NCBI GenBank assembly: GCA_018645325.1
Contig: JABGOU010000013.1
Span: 1-64,000 of the forward strand
Direction of reading: 5' to 3'
Source of the DNA: Desulfobacula sp.
Lineage (GTDB): Bacteria; Desulfobacterota; Desulfobacteria; Desulfobacterales; Desulfobacteraceae
Length of the DNA stretch: 64,000 nt
The notes under the pieces were generated by a model, which saw only the letters and a program-made list of their open reading frames with translations, did not search any database and was not told where the DNA came from. Below are positions 35,948 to 45,875 of this stretch, one piece after another; position 1 is the first letter of the stretch, and the number at the start of each line of letters is the position of its first letter. Position numbers and translations under genes: made by a program.

Positions 35948-38650
35948 ATGAAACAAAAATTAACTTATGAAGAACAGGAAAGCAGGATCAAGGATCTTGA
36001 AAGAAATGAAGCTTACTATAAATTACTTGCTGATCATTCTGTTGATATGATCAGTAAACATGATCCTGAAGGCAATTATACCTACTCATCTCCTGCATGT
36101 TTTGATCTCATCGGTTATACCTCCAATGAGTTAATTGGTCGAAATGCATATGACCTTTTCCATCCAGACGACATTGAAGAAATTAAAAAAAGCCATGAGC
36201 AAGTTGTAAATAGTAGGGTTGTTTACACTGTTTCCTATCGAATCAGGCATAAACAAGGACACTATGTTTGGGTTGAAACAGTTAGTACGATAGTAACTGA
36301 TCCAGATTCTGGCGAGATAAAAGAAATTATATGTACAACTCGAGATATTTCGAAACGCCGACAAATTGAAGAAAGTTTGCTACTAAAAGAAAAAATAATT
36401 TCATCCTCAGCGATTGCTATTACTATAGGAGATCTCGATGGTAATTTAATATATGGGAATCCCTATTTTATTGATAGATGGGGTTTTGAATCTCCTGAAG
36501 ATTTTGTAGGCAAACCCTTTTGGAATTTTTGGATGGTGGAAGAAAAGCTTGAGCAGATTATGCATACCATCAAAAGCGGAAAGCCTTGGGAAGATGAAAA
36601 TAAGGCCATCCGGAAGGACGGCAGCACTTTTTGTGTGCATGTTACTGCCGTTGCCGTATTTAATGATAAGGGCCAACCCATTGCATTGACTTCTACCTCA
36701 ACAGATATAACTGATAGAAAAAAGACAGAAGAGAAATTAAATGAACAGACAAATACCCTGAATGATATCCTTGAATGTGCGGCTGATGGTATCTGTGTTT
36801 GCCATAATATAATTGAAGAGCCCTTTGTTAAATTCACTCATTGGAATCCGAAAATGAATCAAATCACGGGATATTCCATTGATGAAATTAATCGACTCGG
36901 CTGGTATCAAAGTATGTATTCTAATCCAGAGGTTCAGAAAAAGGCTATTGAAAGAATGGCCAGCATGCGATTAGGTGATGATATCATATCTGAAGAGTGG
37001 GTCATCACAACAAAAAATAAAACTCAGAAGGTCCTGTCCATATCAACTTCAGTTATAACAAAAGAAAATGATGAAATTCACGTTATGGCTGTAATGCAAG
37101 ATATCAGCGAGAGGAGACACTACCAGGATCAACTTATTGCTTCGCAAAAAGAATGGGAAGATATCTTTCAGGCAATCGGTCAACCAACAATAATACTTGA
37201 CCCGCAAAATGGCATTATAAAAGCCAACAAAGCCGCACTGAATATAACGGGGCTGTCTGAAAAGCAGTTAACAGGCAGAAAGTGTTTTGACATTTTTCAT
37301 ACAACGGTTAGGCCGCCTGAGTCGTGTCCAATGGAAGCGCTTCTGCATAAAGGCTCACTTGAAACTGTTGAGATGGTAATGGAGGCGCTCGGCGGCACTT
37401 TTTTGGTATCTTGTACACCCATTATCGATACAAACGGAAACATTGAAAAGATTATACACATTGCAACGGATATAACTGAGACAAAGAAGTTGGAATCGCA
37501 CCTTCGTCAAGCCTTAAAAATGGAGTCCATCGGCACCCTGACAGGTGGCATTGCCCACGATTTTAATAATATTATGGGTATTATTATGGGAAATGCTGAA
37601 CTGGCTTTAGCGGATGTCCCTGAATGGAACCCGGGTCATTCCAACCTTGAAGAGATCAAAAAAGCAAGTCTTCGGGCAGCAAATATTGTAAGACAGCTTT
37701 TAAGCTTCACCCGCATAACCGACCAGAAACTGCAATCCATGGAAATTGCATCGGTTATTAAAGATGCGCTCAAGTTTTTGAGATCAACGATTCCAACCAC
37801 CATAGGTATTGAGCAGAATATTTCTGTCACAGATGAAACGATTCTTGCAGACCCAACCCAGATCAACCAGATCATGATGAACCTTTGTATCAACGCGTCC
37901 CATGCCATGGAACAAAGCGGCGGAAATATTACCATCATAGTTGAAAATGTGACTTTGGACGATAATTCAGCCAAAGACTATCCTGATTTAAAAAGTGGCA
38001 AGTACGTCAAGGTAGTGGTAAGCGATACAGGCCCGGGAATCGACCCCAAGATCATAGACCGAATTTTTGACCCCTATTTTACCACAAAAGGGGTGGGCAA
38101 AGGTTCTGGTATGGGGTTGGCCGTGGTGCATGGAATTGTAAAGAATCATAGCGGATATATTACAGTTGACAGCAGTTCTGGCAAAGGCACCACGTTCAGC
38201 ATACTTTTTCCGTTGGCACAAGGAAAATCAGTAGTTGAAGAAGAAACGATTCAGGAAATTCCCAGGGGAAGTGAAAGCATATTATTTGTGGATGATGAAA
38301 TATCCATTGTAAATATGGTGCAAAGAATGTTCGAGCGCCTGGGATACAAAGTTCAAACGGCCACGACACCGCAGGATGCGCTGGATCGATTTACCTTAAA
38401 CCCCAGTTATTTTGATCTGGTTATAACGGACATGACCATGCCCCAGATGACGGGTGTTAAGTTGTCTGAAAAGTTAATGGATATCCGCCCTGATATTCCC
38501 ATCATTATCTGTACAGGCCATAGTGCCCTTGTTGATGAAGAAAAGGCAAAAGAATTGGGGTTAGCAGCCTACTTAATGAAGCCAATCAACATGAAGGAAA
38601 CAGCCCAGACCATTCGAAAAATACTGGATAAAAAGGAATATACCTTTTAA
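35948..38650 (+). CDS. cytoplasmic multi-PAS hybrid histidine kinase
   Basis: A 900-residue protein with no membrane helices. Four PAS domains occupy about residues 20-525 (ends visible as TTRDISKRRQ, TSTDITDRKKTEE, VMQDISERRHY, IATDITETKKLE). They are followed by H-box GIAHDFNN (H537), N-box NQIMMNLCINASHA, G1 DTGPGID, G2 GKGSGMGLAVV, and a C-terminal receiver with FVDDE, TDMTMPQMTG (acceptor D) and MKPI. From the H-box onward it is nearly identical to the interrupted kinase upstream, which points to recent duplication with exchange of the sensor part. Its targets are unknown. Confidence 0.9.
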   Translation: MKQKLTYEEQESRIKDLERNEAYYKLLADHSVDMISKHDPEGNYTYSSPACFDLIGYTSNELIGRNAYDLFHPDDIEEIKKSHEQVVNSRVVYTVSYRIRHKQGHYVWVETVSTIVTDPDSGEIKEIICTTRDISKRRQIEESLLLKEKIISSSAIAITIGDLDGNLIYGNPYFIDRWGFESPEDFVGKPFWNFWMVEEKLEQIMHTIKSGKPWEDENKAIRKDGSTFCVHVTAVAVFNDKGQPIALTSTSTDITDRKKTEEKLNEQTNTLNDILECAADGICVCHNIIEEPFVKFTHWNPKMNQITGYSIDEINRLGWYQSMYSNPEVQKKAIERMASMRLGDDIISEEWVITTKNKTQKVLSISTSVITKENDEIHVMAVMQDISERRHYQDQLIASQKEWEDIFQAIGQPTIILDPQNGIIKANKAALNITGLSEKQLTGRKCFDIFHTTVRPPESCPMEALLHKGSLETVEMVMEALGGTFLVSCTPIIDTNGNIEKIIHIATDITETKKLESHLRQALKMESIGTLTGGIAHDFNNIMGIIMGNAELALADVPEWNPGHSNLEEIKKASLRAANIVRQLLSFTRITDQKLQSMEIASVIKDALKFLRSTIPTTIGIEQNISVTDETILADPTQINQIMMNLCINASHAMEQSGGNITIIVENVTLDDNSAKDYPDLKSGKYVKVVVSDTGPGIDPKIIDRIFDPYFTTKGVGKGSGMGLAVVHGIVKNHSGYITVDSSSGKGTTFSILFPLAQGKSVVEEETIQEIPRGSESILFVDDEISIVNMVQRMFERLGYKVQTATTPQDALDRFTLNPSYFDLVITDMTMPQMTGVKLSEKLMDIRPDIPIIICTGHSALVDEEKAKELGLAAYLMKPINMKETAQTIRKILDKKEYTF

Positions 38651-39027
38651 GGGTAATGGCTATATGGCTCGCTATTCCAGTCTTTTAAAATTACAGAATA
38701 GCAGAGATATTCTTCTAATTTTTTTATTAAAACATGGCCCCATGAATCTTCCAGTATAGTTGAATTTCTAACCAGAGTCTAAAAAATAGCCCATACCATA
38801 TGTGGTAAGCTTACCTTTCCCCGAAATTCCGAACTGGTGAAAGAAGCGCTCGGTAATTTTTCGAATTTAACTCCTGACAGATAATACCCCATATATTCAC
38901 TGTGAAATCTACTAAAATCACAATTAATTTTGCAATTTCTGGTTTTTTGATATACTATTTTTTCAAAATGTTACATTGATTCTCAAAGAATTTTCTATGG
39001 AGGGTAGACAAAATACGATTCTTTAGA
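38651..39027. other. intergenic region with conserved upstream blocks
   Basis: Gene-free. It holds the second copy of the 58-bp block and, at about 38935-38965, TTTTGCAATTTCTGGTTTTTTGATAT, the same box as before the other kinases. GGAGGG at 38999-39004 has no start codon at a suitable distance. Confidence 0.45.
38831..38888 (+). repeat. 58-bp conserved upstream block, copy 2
   Basis: Matches 35695-35752 with five substitutions and no gaps, including an invariant AAGAAGCGCTCGGTAA and CTCCTGACAGATAATACC. It may be a regulator site, a leader RNA or a small RNA gene; nothing in it decides between these. Confidence 0.75.
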
Positions 39028-41841
39028 ATGCCATTTATCATTATTTTTATATTCATTTTTGCCTGCCCAATAAATGGATACTCAGAAAACGGGAATTCTC
39101 AGGAAGTTGTTGCTGCTGTTTTACGTGATTGGCAGCCACATTATCTGACCGACTCAAAAACCAGTAAACCTGCTGGATTTGCCATTGATATGATGAATAA
39201 GGTCGCTGAATTAAGTGGCTTTGAAATTCGATATGCCGTTTATAATGATTGGCCTGATGCTGTTGAAGCTGTACAAAAAGGCCAGGCAGTTTTGTTGCCA
39301 AATATGGGAATAACAGCAGAGCGGCAAAAATTATATGATTTCACTATGCCGTATGAAACATTTCGCATCAGTGCCTTTGTCCGACAAGCAACTTCCAATA
39401 TAGATAAATTAAGTCAGTTGAATGAGAAAAAGGCAGGCGCTGTTGAGACTAACCAGGGGATGACTCTCCTTAAAAATCAAGGTGTGTCAAATATTCAAGC
39501 CTACAAATCGCCTGAAGAACTTTTTATGGCATTAGTTTCAGGTGGGATTGATGTGGCGGTTTATCCTGAACAGGTATTTCAAGGGCTTGCCATTCGCATG
39601 GGACTTGATAACAAGATTAAAATTATTGGACAACCGCTTCAAGAGATCAAACGGGGTATTGCAATCCGCAAAGGGGAGCCAAAATTATTTCAGAGATTAG
39701 AGACTGCTGTTCAGCAACTCATGAAATCGCCTGAATATAAGACCATTTATGAAAAATGGCATGGCAAACCAAAATCTTTCTGGAACGTTAAAAGGGTTAT
39801 CCTTTTGATGGGTGCCCTTTTCGGCCTGATCACTGCTATCTTGCTGTTATGGAGATATGTTTCTATTATAAAACTGAATAAGGCTTTAGATAAAACAGTC
39901 ACTAAACTTAAAGAGACCCAGGAATATTTAAACGAATCTATCTTACGTCAAAAAGAAGCTGTCAAGGCCTCGAATGTTGGTTTATGGGACTGGGACCTCA
40001 TTACCAATAAAGTCATCTTTTCAATCGAATGGAAAAAGCAAATTGGGTACAAAGACCATGAAATTGACAATGACTTTAAGGAATGGGAAAATCGTGTGCA
40101 CCCCGATGATCTGGTGCCGACACTCGAAAAGGTAAAATATAGCATCGCCAATGCCCAGCAGAATCATCAATCAGAATTCCGGTTTCTGCACAAGGACGGC
40201 TCCTATCGATGGATTCTGACTCAAGGGTCCGTCATTCAGGATACCTCTGGCCGCTCGATAAGAATGCTGGGCTCCCACATTGACATCACTGAGCGCAAAC
40301 AAGATGAAAAACGACTCGATAATGCTATTAAATATATTCAAACGATATTAGACAACGCACCAGTAGGTATTGCCACTTTAAGGGCAGATGGTGAAATTGT
40401 AACAACAAACATTTCATTGGCAAAAATTATTGGAGGCCCCATAGAAGGAATTGTAGGCCGAAACATTCATGAAATTGAGTCATGGAGAACCTCGGGTATG
40501 TTGGCGGCTGCCGAAGATGTACTCAGCAGTGGCCTCGAAAAGAACCTCGACTTTCATTATATTTCCAGTTTCGACAAGGAATGCTGGGTGTCCAGCCTTT
40601 TTATCCCCTTTACACATGAGAATGAACAGCAATTGTTATTAATGATGACTGACATTTCTAAATCCAAGCGTGCCGAGGGAAAAAACAAGAAGTTACAGGA
40701 ACAGTTGCAGCAAGCCCAGAAGATGGAATCAGTAGGTCGCCTGGCAGGCGGGGTGGCGCATGATTATAATAATGCCCTCACTTCGATCATGGGATTCACT
40801 GAACTTGCCATGATGGATGCAGATCCCAAAGGGCCATTGCATGCTGATCTTTCTCAGGTTCTCAAGTCTGCTAAACGCGCTAAGGATATTACCCGGCAAC
40901 TTTTGGCCTTTGCCAGGAAACAGACAATTGCCCCGGTTGTTCTTGATCTGAACGAAACAGTGGAAAGTATGTTCAAAATGCTCCGTCGTCTCATTGGTGA
41001 GGACATTGACCTTGTGTGGATGCCAGGCAAGGTCCTGGGGAATGTCAAGATGGACCCCTCCCAGATCGACCAGATTCTGGCCAACCTGTGTGTCAATGCC
41101 AGAGATGCCATTGAAGGAGTTGGCAAGATCACCATTGAAACGGGCAAGATCACATTTGATGAGGCCTATTGTGCCGATCATACCGGTTTTATCCCAGGTG
41201 AATTTGTTTTATTAGCTGTAAGCGACAACGGTTGCGGTATGGACAAAGAAATACTGAACAATATTTTTGAACCGTTTTTCACCACAAAACCTGTAGATAA
41301 AGGAACAGGTCTGGGACTTTCCACAGTCTTTGGCATTGTCAAGCAGAACAACGGGTTTATAAATGTCTACAGCGAACCGGGCAAAGGAACAAGTGTAAAA
41401 ATATACTTGCCTTTGTACGAGGACGAAGCGGTCGAGATCCAGAGGGGAAGCACGGGGAAAATACCCCAGGGTCAAGGTGAAACCATCCTGCTGGTTGAGG
41501 ATGATCTTTCCATCCTGAAACTTGCTCAAAAAATCCTCGAAAGACTGAATTACACCGTTTTGATTGCTGGCACACCAAAAGAGGGCATAAAACTGGCACA
41601 AGACCATACAGGTGAAATTTACCTGCTTGTAACGGATGTGATTATGCCTGAAATGAATGGGCTTGAACTGTCAAAACAATTGAAACAATTTTATCCAGAC
41701 CTGAAATGTATCTTCATGTCCGGGTACACTGCCAATGCCATAGCTCATCATGGCGTTCTGGATGAAGGGGTACACTTTGTTCAGAAACCGTTCGCCAAAA
41801 AAGACCTGGCATCAATAGTCAGAAAAGTGCTGGATCAATAG
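39028..41841 (+). CDS. hybrid histidine kinase with periplasmic solute-binding sensor
   Basis: A 937-residue kinase. A signal sequence leads into a family 3 solute-binding domain (about residues 25-245; GFAIDMMNKVAELSGFEI, LPNMGITAERQKLYDFTMPY), then a membrane helix (about 253-275) and two PAS domains (about 310-425 and 435-545). The kinase core has GGVAHDYNN (H578), N-box ILANLCVNARDAIEG, DNGCGMD and GTGLGLSTV. A receiver (VEDDLSIL, VTDVIMPEMNG, FVQKPF) ends it. The sensor probably binds an amino acid-like ligand. The ATG at 39028 has no good ribosome binding site. Confidence 0.9.
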   Translation: MPFIIIFIFIFACPINGYSENGNSQEVVAAVLRDWQPHYLTDSKTSKPAGFAIDMMNKVAELSGFEIRYAVYNDWPDAVEAVQKGQAVLLPNMGITAERQKLYDFTMPYETFRISAFVRQATSNIDKLSQLNEKKAGAVETNQGMTLLKNQGVSNIQAYKSPEELFMALVSGGIDVAVYPEQVFQGLAIRMGLDNKIKIIGQPLQEIKRGIAIRKGEPKLFQRLETAVQQLMKSPEYKTIYEKWHGKPKSFWNVKRVILLMGALFGLITAILLLWRYVSIIKLNKALDKTVTKLKETQEYLNESILRQKEAVKASNVGLWDWDLITNKVIFSIEWKKQIGYKDHEIDNDFKEWENRVHPDDLVPTLEKVKYSIANAQQNHQSEFRFLHKDGSYRWILTQGSVIQDTSGRSIRMLGSHIDITERKQDEKRLDNAIKYIQTILDNAPVGIATLRADGEIVTTNISLAKIIGGPIEGIVGRNIHEIESWRTSGMLAAAEDVLSSGLEKNLDFHYISSFDKECWVSSLFIPFTHENEQQLLLMMTDISKSKRAEGKNKKLQEQLQQAQKMESVGRLAGGVAHDYNNALTSIMGFTELAMMDADPKGPLHADLSQVLKSAKRAKDITRQLLAFARKQTIAPVVLDLNETVESMFKMLRRLIGEDIDLVWMPGKVLGNVKMDPSQIDQILANLCVNARDAIEGVGKITIETGKITFDEAYCADHTGFIPGEFVLLAVSDNGCGMDKEILNNIFEPFFTTKPVDKGTGLGLSTVFGIVKQNNGFINVYSEPGKGTSVKIYLPLYEDEAVEIQRGSTGKIPQGQGETILLVEDDLSILKLAQKILERLNYTVLIAGTPKEGIKLAQDHTGEIYLLVTDVIMPEMNGLELSKQLKQFYPDLKCIFMSGYTANAIAHHGVLDEGVHFVQKPFAKKDLASIVRKVLDQ

Positions 41842-42015
41842 AAAAAGTTGCTTAAAACCTGGCTCTATGATTGTTTGTTCCAAAGATGAAGATCTTCTGG
41901 CAATATTCGTTAGGGATAATTAACCTTGATTTTAATGATGCTATAGATATTTGATCAATTATTATTTATGGTAGAATAAATAATAAAAGAAATCCATGGA
42001 TGTCATCAAAAAAAA

Positions 42016-42462
42016 ATGAAAAAAGAAATTAAAAATCCTTTTCCCGATGGCAATTGTTTCTTTTGTGGAATCAATAATAAATTTGGTTTGAAACTTAAGT
42101 TTTATTGGGATGGAGAAAATAAAGAAGCCTCTACTGAATATCTGCCTGCCAACCACTTTACCGGCCAGGGGAATATACTTCATGGAGCGATTCAAATGGG
42201 TCTTCTTGATGAAATCATGGGATGGACCAGCTATGCATTTACTGAAAAAATGGCTGTTACATCTGATATCAATGTCAAATTTTTAAAGCCAACATATATT
42301 AATGGAGAAAAAATAAGCATTACATGCCAGGTGATTTCAAAAGAAGGTCCGAAGATAAAAATGCATGCAAAGCTTTTCAATATTAAAGGTGCTGTCTGCA
42401 CAACTGCGGAAGGAAGTTACCATCTTCTATCATCAGAAAAATATAGAGATAGTATTCAATGA
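42016..42462 (+). CDS. PaaI-family hotdog thioesterase
   Basis: A 148-residue single hotdog-fold protein. The active-site helix reads HGAIQMGLLDEIMGWTSY, with the conserved HG and an acidic residue, followed by VTSDINVKFLKPTYINGE, typical of PaaI/YigI-like acyl-CoA thioesterases. It has an N-terminal cysteine pair CFFCG seen in some family members. It probably hydrolyses an acyl-CoA of unknown chain. Its end overlaps the next gene's ATG (ATGA). Confidence 0.82.
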   Translation: MKKEIKNPFPDGNCFFCGINNKFGLKLKFYWDGENKEASTEYLPANHFTGQGNILHGAIQMGLLDEIMGWTSYAFTEKMAVTSDINVKFLKPTYINGEKISITCQVISKEGPKIKMHAKLFNIKGAVCTTAEGSYHLLSSEKYRDSIQ

Positions 42463-42920
42463 TAAAGATAGTACCTTTTGAAAACATACATGCCACAGCA
42501 TTCAAACAATTGAATATAGAATGGCTTGAGGCTTACGAACTTTTTGAGCCTACTGATTTAAAATATCTTGACAATCCACAGTTGAATATCCTTGAACAAG
42601 GCGGCAGGATTTTAATGGCCATAACCGATAATGCTGTTATCGGCACTTGCGCAATTATAATAGAAACAAGTGATACTGCTGAACTTGCAAAACTGGCTGT
42701 TTCTCCCTATGCCCAGGGAAAAGGAGTTGGTCGTATGCTGGTCATGGAGTCCTTAAAAGAGGCCAGTAAAATGGGATTTAAAAAAATAATCCTTGTTTCA
42801 AATAAAAAATTGAATAGGGCTATCCAGTTGTATGAGTCCTTCGGGTTCAAACATATGCCAATCCCCCAAAATGCAATATACAAAACAGCTAATATTTATA
42901 TGGAATTGCAAATCAATTAA
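42459..42920 (+). CDS. GNAT-family N-acetyltransferase
   Basis: A 153-residue GNAT protein. The acetyl-CoA-binding motif A is AELAKLAVSPYAQGKGVGRML (Q/RxxGxG/A as QGKGVG), and the C-terminal RAIQLYESFGFKHMP is the motif B region. The acceptor is unknown. It is translationally coupled to the thioesterase before it. Confidence 0.88.
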   Translation: MIKIVPFENIHATAFKQLNIEWLEAYELFEPTDLKYLDNPQLNILEQGGRILMAITDNAVIGTCAIIIETSDTAELAKLAVSPYAQGKGVGRMLVMESLKEASKMGFKKIILVSNKKLNRAIQLYESFGFKHMPIPQNAIYKTANIYMELQIN

Positions 42921-43385
42921 AAATTTTTCAAGAAAACCGCCTCATTATTAATTATTTCCAAACCCATCCTTTCTTCGTCAAGTTTATTGACTCTTCTTTG
43001 AAATGATCACTTCACAACAATTTTTTTATAAATAAATGAGACCATATTGAAAAGCAATTAACAATTAATGAAATGATTGTCTATAATTGTTTAAAAGAGG
43101 TAATTATCTTAAATTATGGCTCAGTATCCACATTGGCCCTTCCATTCCTGCCTGTTTTAATAGCATTGTTAGTAATCAATGATACTTGCATGGGTTGGGT
43201 ATCCAGGATACAAAAATTTTCCAAGTTACCTTGTTTTGTTCAAAGATTTTTTATTAAACTTAATTGAGCTGAACAAAATAAAGACAAGCTTGCGTTAAGG
43301 TCATAATCGTTGACTTATCTCCGGTTAAAAGATATTGAAAGTTTTATTATTTAAGTAAAAACGCCATATAATTAGAGGATTTGCC
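42921..43385. other. gene-free stretch between the GNAT and HD genes
   Basis: AT-rich with no recognised gene. A 64-codon frame (43073-43267) has no ribosome binding site or recognisable family. GTCTATAATTGTTTAAAAG (43079-43097) resembles GTCTATAATTGTTTTTAAAAG upstream of the kinase at 35948, possibly a shared promoter element. Confidence 0.35.
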
Positions 43386-43964
43386 ATGAATACTTATATT
43401 CCCTCAAGAGAAGATGCATACATATTATTAAAAAAATATAATAAAAAAGAAGGACTCATACGTCATGCCCTTTCAGTTGAATCAGTCATGGCCCATTTTG
43501 CACGACACTTTAATGAAGATGAGGAAAAATGGCGGGTCATAGGTCTGGTGCATGACCTTGATTATGAAATGTATCCTCAAGAACATTGCCATAAATGCAT
43601 TGAATTGTTCAAAGAATACAATTGGCCTGAAGACTATATTCGTGCGGTCGTAAGCCATGGATGGGGAATTTGTACGGATGTAAAACCTGAAACCAATCTT
43701 GAGAAAACGCTTTATGCCATTGATGAACTAACCGGTCTTGTGGCAAGTTCAGCTCTTGTCAGACCCTCTAAAAGTATTCTTGATATCAAGGCAAAATCAG
43801 TAAAAAAGAAATTTAAGGACAAGCGGTTTGCCGCAGCCGTTGACCGGCAGGTAATCCTGAATGGTGCCAAATTCTTAGATATGGATCTTTCCGAACTCAT
43901 CACTCAGGTCATATTGGGAATGAGACCTGTAGCAGAAAAAATAGGATTAAAAGGAAATTTATAA
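43386..43964 (+). CDS. HD-domain phosphohydrolase-like protein
   Basis: A 192-residue HD-superfamily protein. Metal ligands appear as LIRHALSVESVM (H), GLVHDLDYE (HD), and VVSHGWG (H), with a later aspartate in YAIDELTGL. It resembles the HDIG-type hydrolases of COG2316, for which no reaction is settled. The typical ATG is preceded by AGAGGA. A rho-independent terminator follows. Confidence 0.8.
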   Translation: MNTYIPSREDAYILLKKYNKKEGLIRHALSVESVMAHFARHFNEDEEKWRVIGLVHDLDYEMYPQEHCHKCIELFKEYNWPEDYIRAVVSHGWGICTDVKPETNLEKTLYAIDELTGLVASSALVRPSKSILDIKAKSVKKKFKDKRFAAAVDRQVILNGAKFLDMDLSELITQVILGMRPVAEKIGLKGNL

Positions 43965-43966
43965 TT

Positions 43967-44008
43967 CCCCCGCCATTGGGATATCCAAATGGCAGGGGAG
44001 ACTTTTTT
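43967..44008 (+). terminator. rho-independent terminator, probably bidirectional
   Basis: CCCCCGCCATT (43967-43977) pairs with AATGGCAGGGG (43988-43998), and TTTTTT follows at 44003-44008. It lies between the HD gene and the convergent acyl-CoA dehydrogenase gene. Confidence 0.8.
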
Positions 44009-44023
44009 GCTATTTTGCCCGGT

Positions 44024-45835
44024 TTAGTCAAAAGAAGCTTCATCCATGGTCAAGGCGGCATCTGAAAGGGCCTGGACAGAAGCCATTCTTCCCATGGTTA
44101 CTGGCAACACAGCCTCCATATAGAACCTTGCACAGGTCACAATCCCTTTATAAAAGGCCTGATTTTTTTGACCGGTATTTTTTTTAAGGGCATTTACAGC
44201 TGTAAGTGCCCGCCACAAATGCATCCATCCCATAACCACGTCCCCGGTTGCTTCCAGAAAAGGATGGGCATGGGCAAATGCTGAGGTATATTTTTCAGAC
44301 ATGGCAGCACCCCCTATACTCAGAGCGGTTATACCAAGGGCTTCAACCGCTTTGGCAAGGGAATCCGACATAAATTCCAATGATTCTATTTTTTTTGCAT
44401 CTTTAATAGTCTTGCCCATTTCATTTAGAAGGCCTTTAAATACCAGACCCTTTTTCATGCCCAGCTTGCGTACCAGAAAATCCATGGCCTGGATACCATC
44501 CGTTCCCTCATAGATGGAGGCTATTTTCACATCCCTGACCAATTGCTCCACTGGAAATTCCTTTGTATATCCATATCCGCCAAACACCTGCACGGCCTGG
44601 ACACAAACCTCAAACCCCCGCTCGGCACAACAGGACTTGATCACGGGGGTCAAAAGTTCGATCATATCTCCTGCCAGCTCCCTTTGGGTTTCATCAAAAG
44701 CATTTTCTTTCTTGTCAAAGCACAGAGACACATAATAAACAAGGCTTCTCATCCCGTCCACATGGGCCTTCATCCAGGTGAGCATCCTTCTTACATCCGG
44801 GTGGCGTATAATTGGGATGGATTCAGCCTCTGGATTCCTGCTTTCTGCCAGGTCTTTGCCCTGGACCCTGTGTCGAGCATAATCAAGAGCATATAGATAG
44901 GCAAGTGATGCTGTGGTGCTGCCCTGGAAACCAACGCTGAGCCTTGCCTCATTCATCATGTGGAACATGATTTCAAGGCCTTTGTTTTCTTCACCCAGAA
45001 GAAATCCCCGGCATTCTCCCTTTGAACCCAGAGCCATTGCGCAGGTGGCAGATCCATGGAATCCCATTTTTTCTTCAATTCCCACACACTGAATATCATT
45101 ATGTTTTCCAAGGGTTTTGTCTTTATTGACCCAGATTTTCGGGACAATGAAAATAGAGATCCCCCGGCTGCCTTTGGGAGCGCCTTCAATTCGTGCCAGG
45201 ACCGGGTGAATGATATTATCAGCCAGGTCATGTTCACCAGCAGTGATAAAAATTTTATTTCCAATAATGGAATACGTATTGTCATCATTTTTCCGGGCCG
45301 TTGTTGTGATGGCACCAACTTCCGTTCCTGCCTCAGACTCGGTCAGGAGCATGGTACCGGACCATCTGGATGTATACAGATTTTCAACGAACATTTTTTT
45401 TAACGTGTCCGTTCCAAAGAGTTCAATCATTTTCCCCGTGCCATGGCCCATATTGATATACCCGCTCAAGGAATAATTAGCGCCCACAATATAATCCAGG
45501 ATGGCAATACTGATCAGAAAAGGTAAACCCTGGCCTCCCCACTCGGGATCTTCCATGGTAGATGTCAGGTCTGATTCCCGCAGCACCTTTCTGGCCCTGT
45601 GAAAGGAATCAGGCACCATTACTTTTCCATTTTCAAACCTCACCCCCTGTTTGTCTCCATCTCTCAGGGTGGGTAAAATTTCTTTGATCGCCACTTTCCG
45701 GGCTTCGGAAATAATCATGCCAAAAATTTTTTTTGAAAACCCTTTATATTTTTTATAGGTCAATAATTCTTCAGCATTGAATTGTTCATAAAGAATGAAT
45801 TCTATTTCTTTTTGATCCGCAATAAGTTGAGCCAT
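44024..45835 (-). CDS. acyl-CoA dehydrogenase (large, FadE-like)
   Basis: A 603-residue flavoprotein of the long acyl-CoA dehydrogenase type. Core motifs are MLLTESEAGTEVGAITT, the FAD/substrate loop EEKMGFHGSATCAMALG, and VQAVQVFGGYGYTKEFPVEQLVRDVKIASIYEGTDGIQ near residue 430. An additional C-terminal domain (PF12806-like, about residues 470-600) follows. It catalyses alpha,beta-dehydrogenation of an acyl-CoA and passes electrons to ETF, whose genes lie at the head of this operon. AAAGGAA precedes the ATG. Confidence 0.93.
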   Translation of the reverse strand: MAQLIADQKEIEFILYEQFNAEELLTYKKYKGFSKKIFGMIISEARKVAIKEILPTLRDGDKQGVRFENGKVMVPDSFHRARKVLRESDLTSTMEDPEWGGQGLPFLISIAILDYIVGANYSLSGYINMGHGTGKMIELFGTDTLKKMFVENLYTSRWSGTMLLTESEAGTEVGAITTTARKNDDNTYSIIGNKIFITAGEHDLADNIIHPVLARIEGAPKGSRGISIFIVPKIWVNKDKTLGKHNDIQCVGIEEKMGFHGSATCAMALGSKGECRGFLLGEENKGLEIMFHMMNEARLSVGFQGSTTASLAYLYALDYARHRVQGKDLAESRNPEAESIPIIRHPDVRRMLTWMKAHVDGMRSLVYYVSLCFDKKENAFDETQRELAGDMIELLTPVIKSCCAERGFEVCVQAVQVFGGYGYTKEFPVEQLVRDVKIASIYEGTDGIQAMDFLVRKLGMKKGLVFKGLLNEMGKTIKDAKKIESLEFMSDSLAKAVEALGITALSIGGAAMSEKYTSAFAHAHPFLEATGDVVMGWMHLWRALTAVNALKKNTGQKNQAFYKGIVTCARFYMEAVLPVTMGRMASVQALSDAALTMDEASFD

Positions 45836-45875
45836 GTTCTTTCCTTTCTTAAGCTTAAAATATCCATTAAAAAAA

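Noticed and set aside
43073-43267. 64-codon frame between the GNAT and HD genes
   Set aside because: It has no ribosome binding site, no recognisable domain and low coding character.
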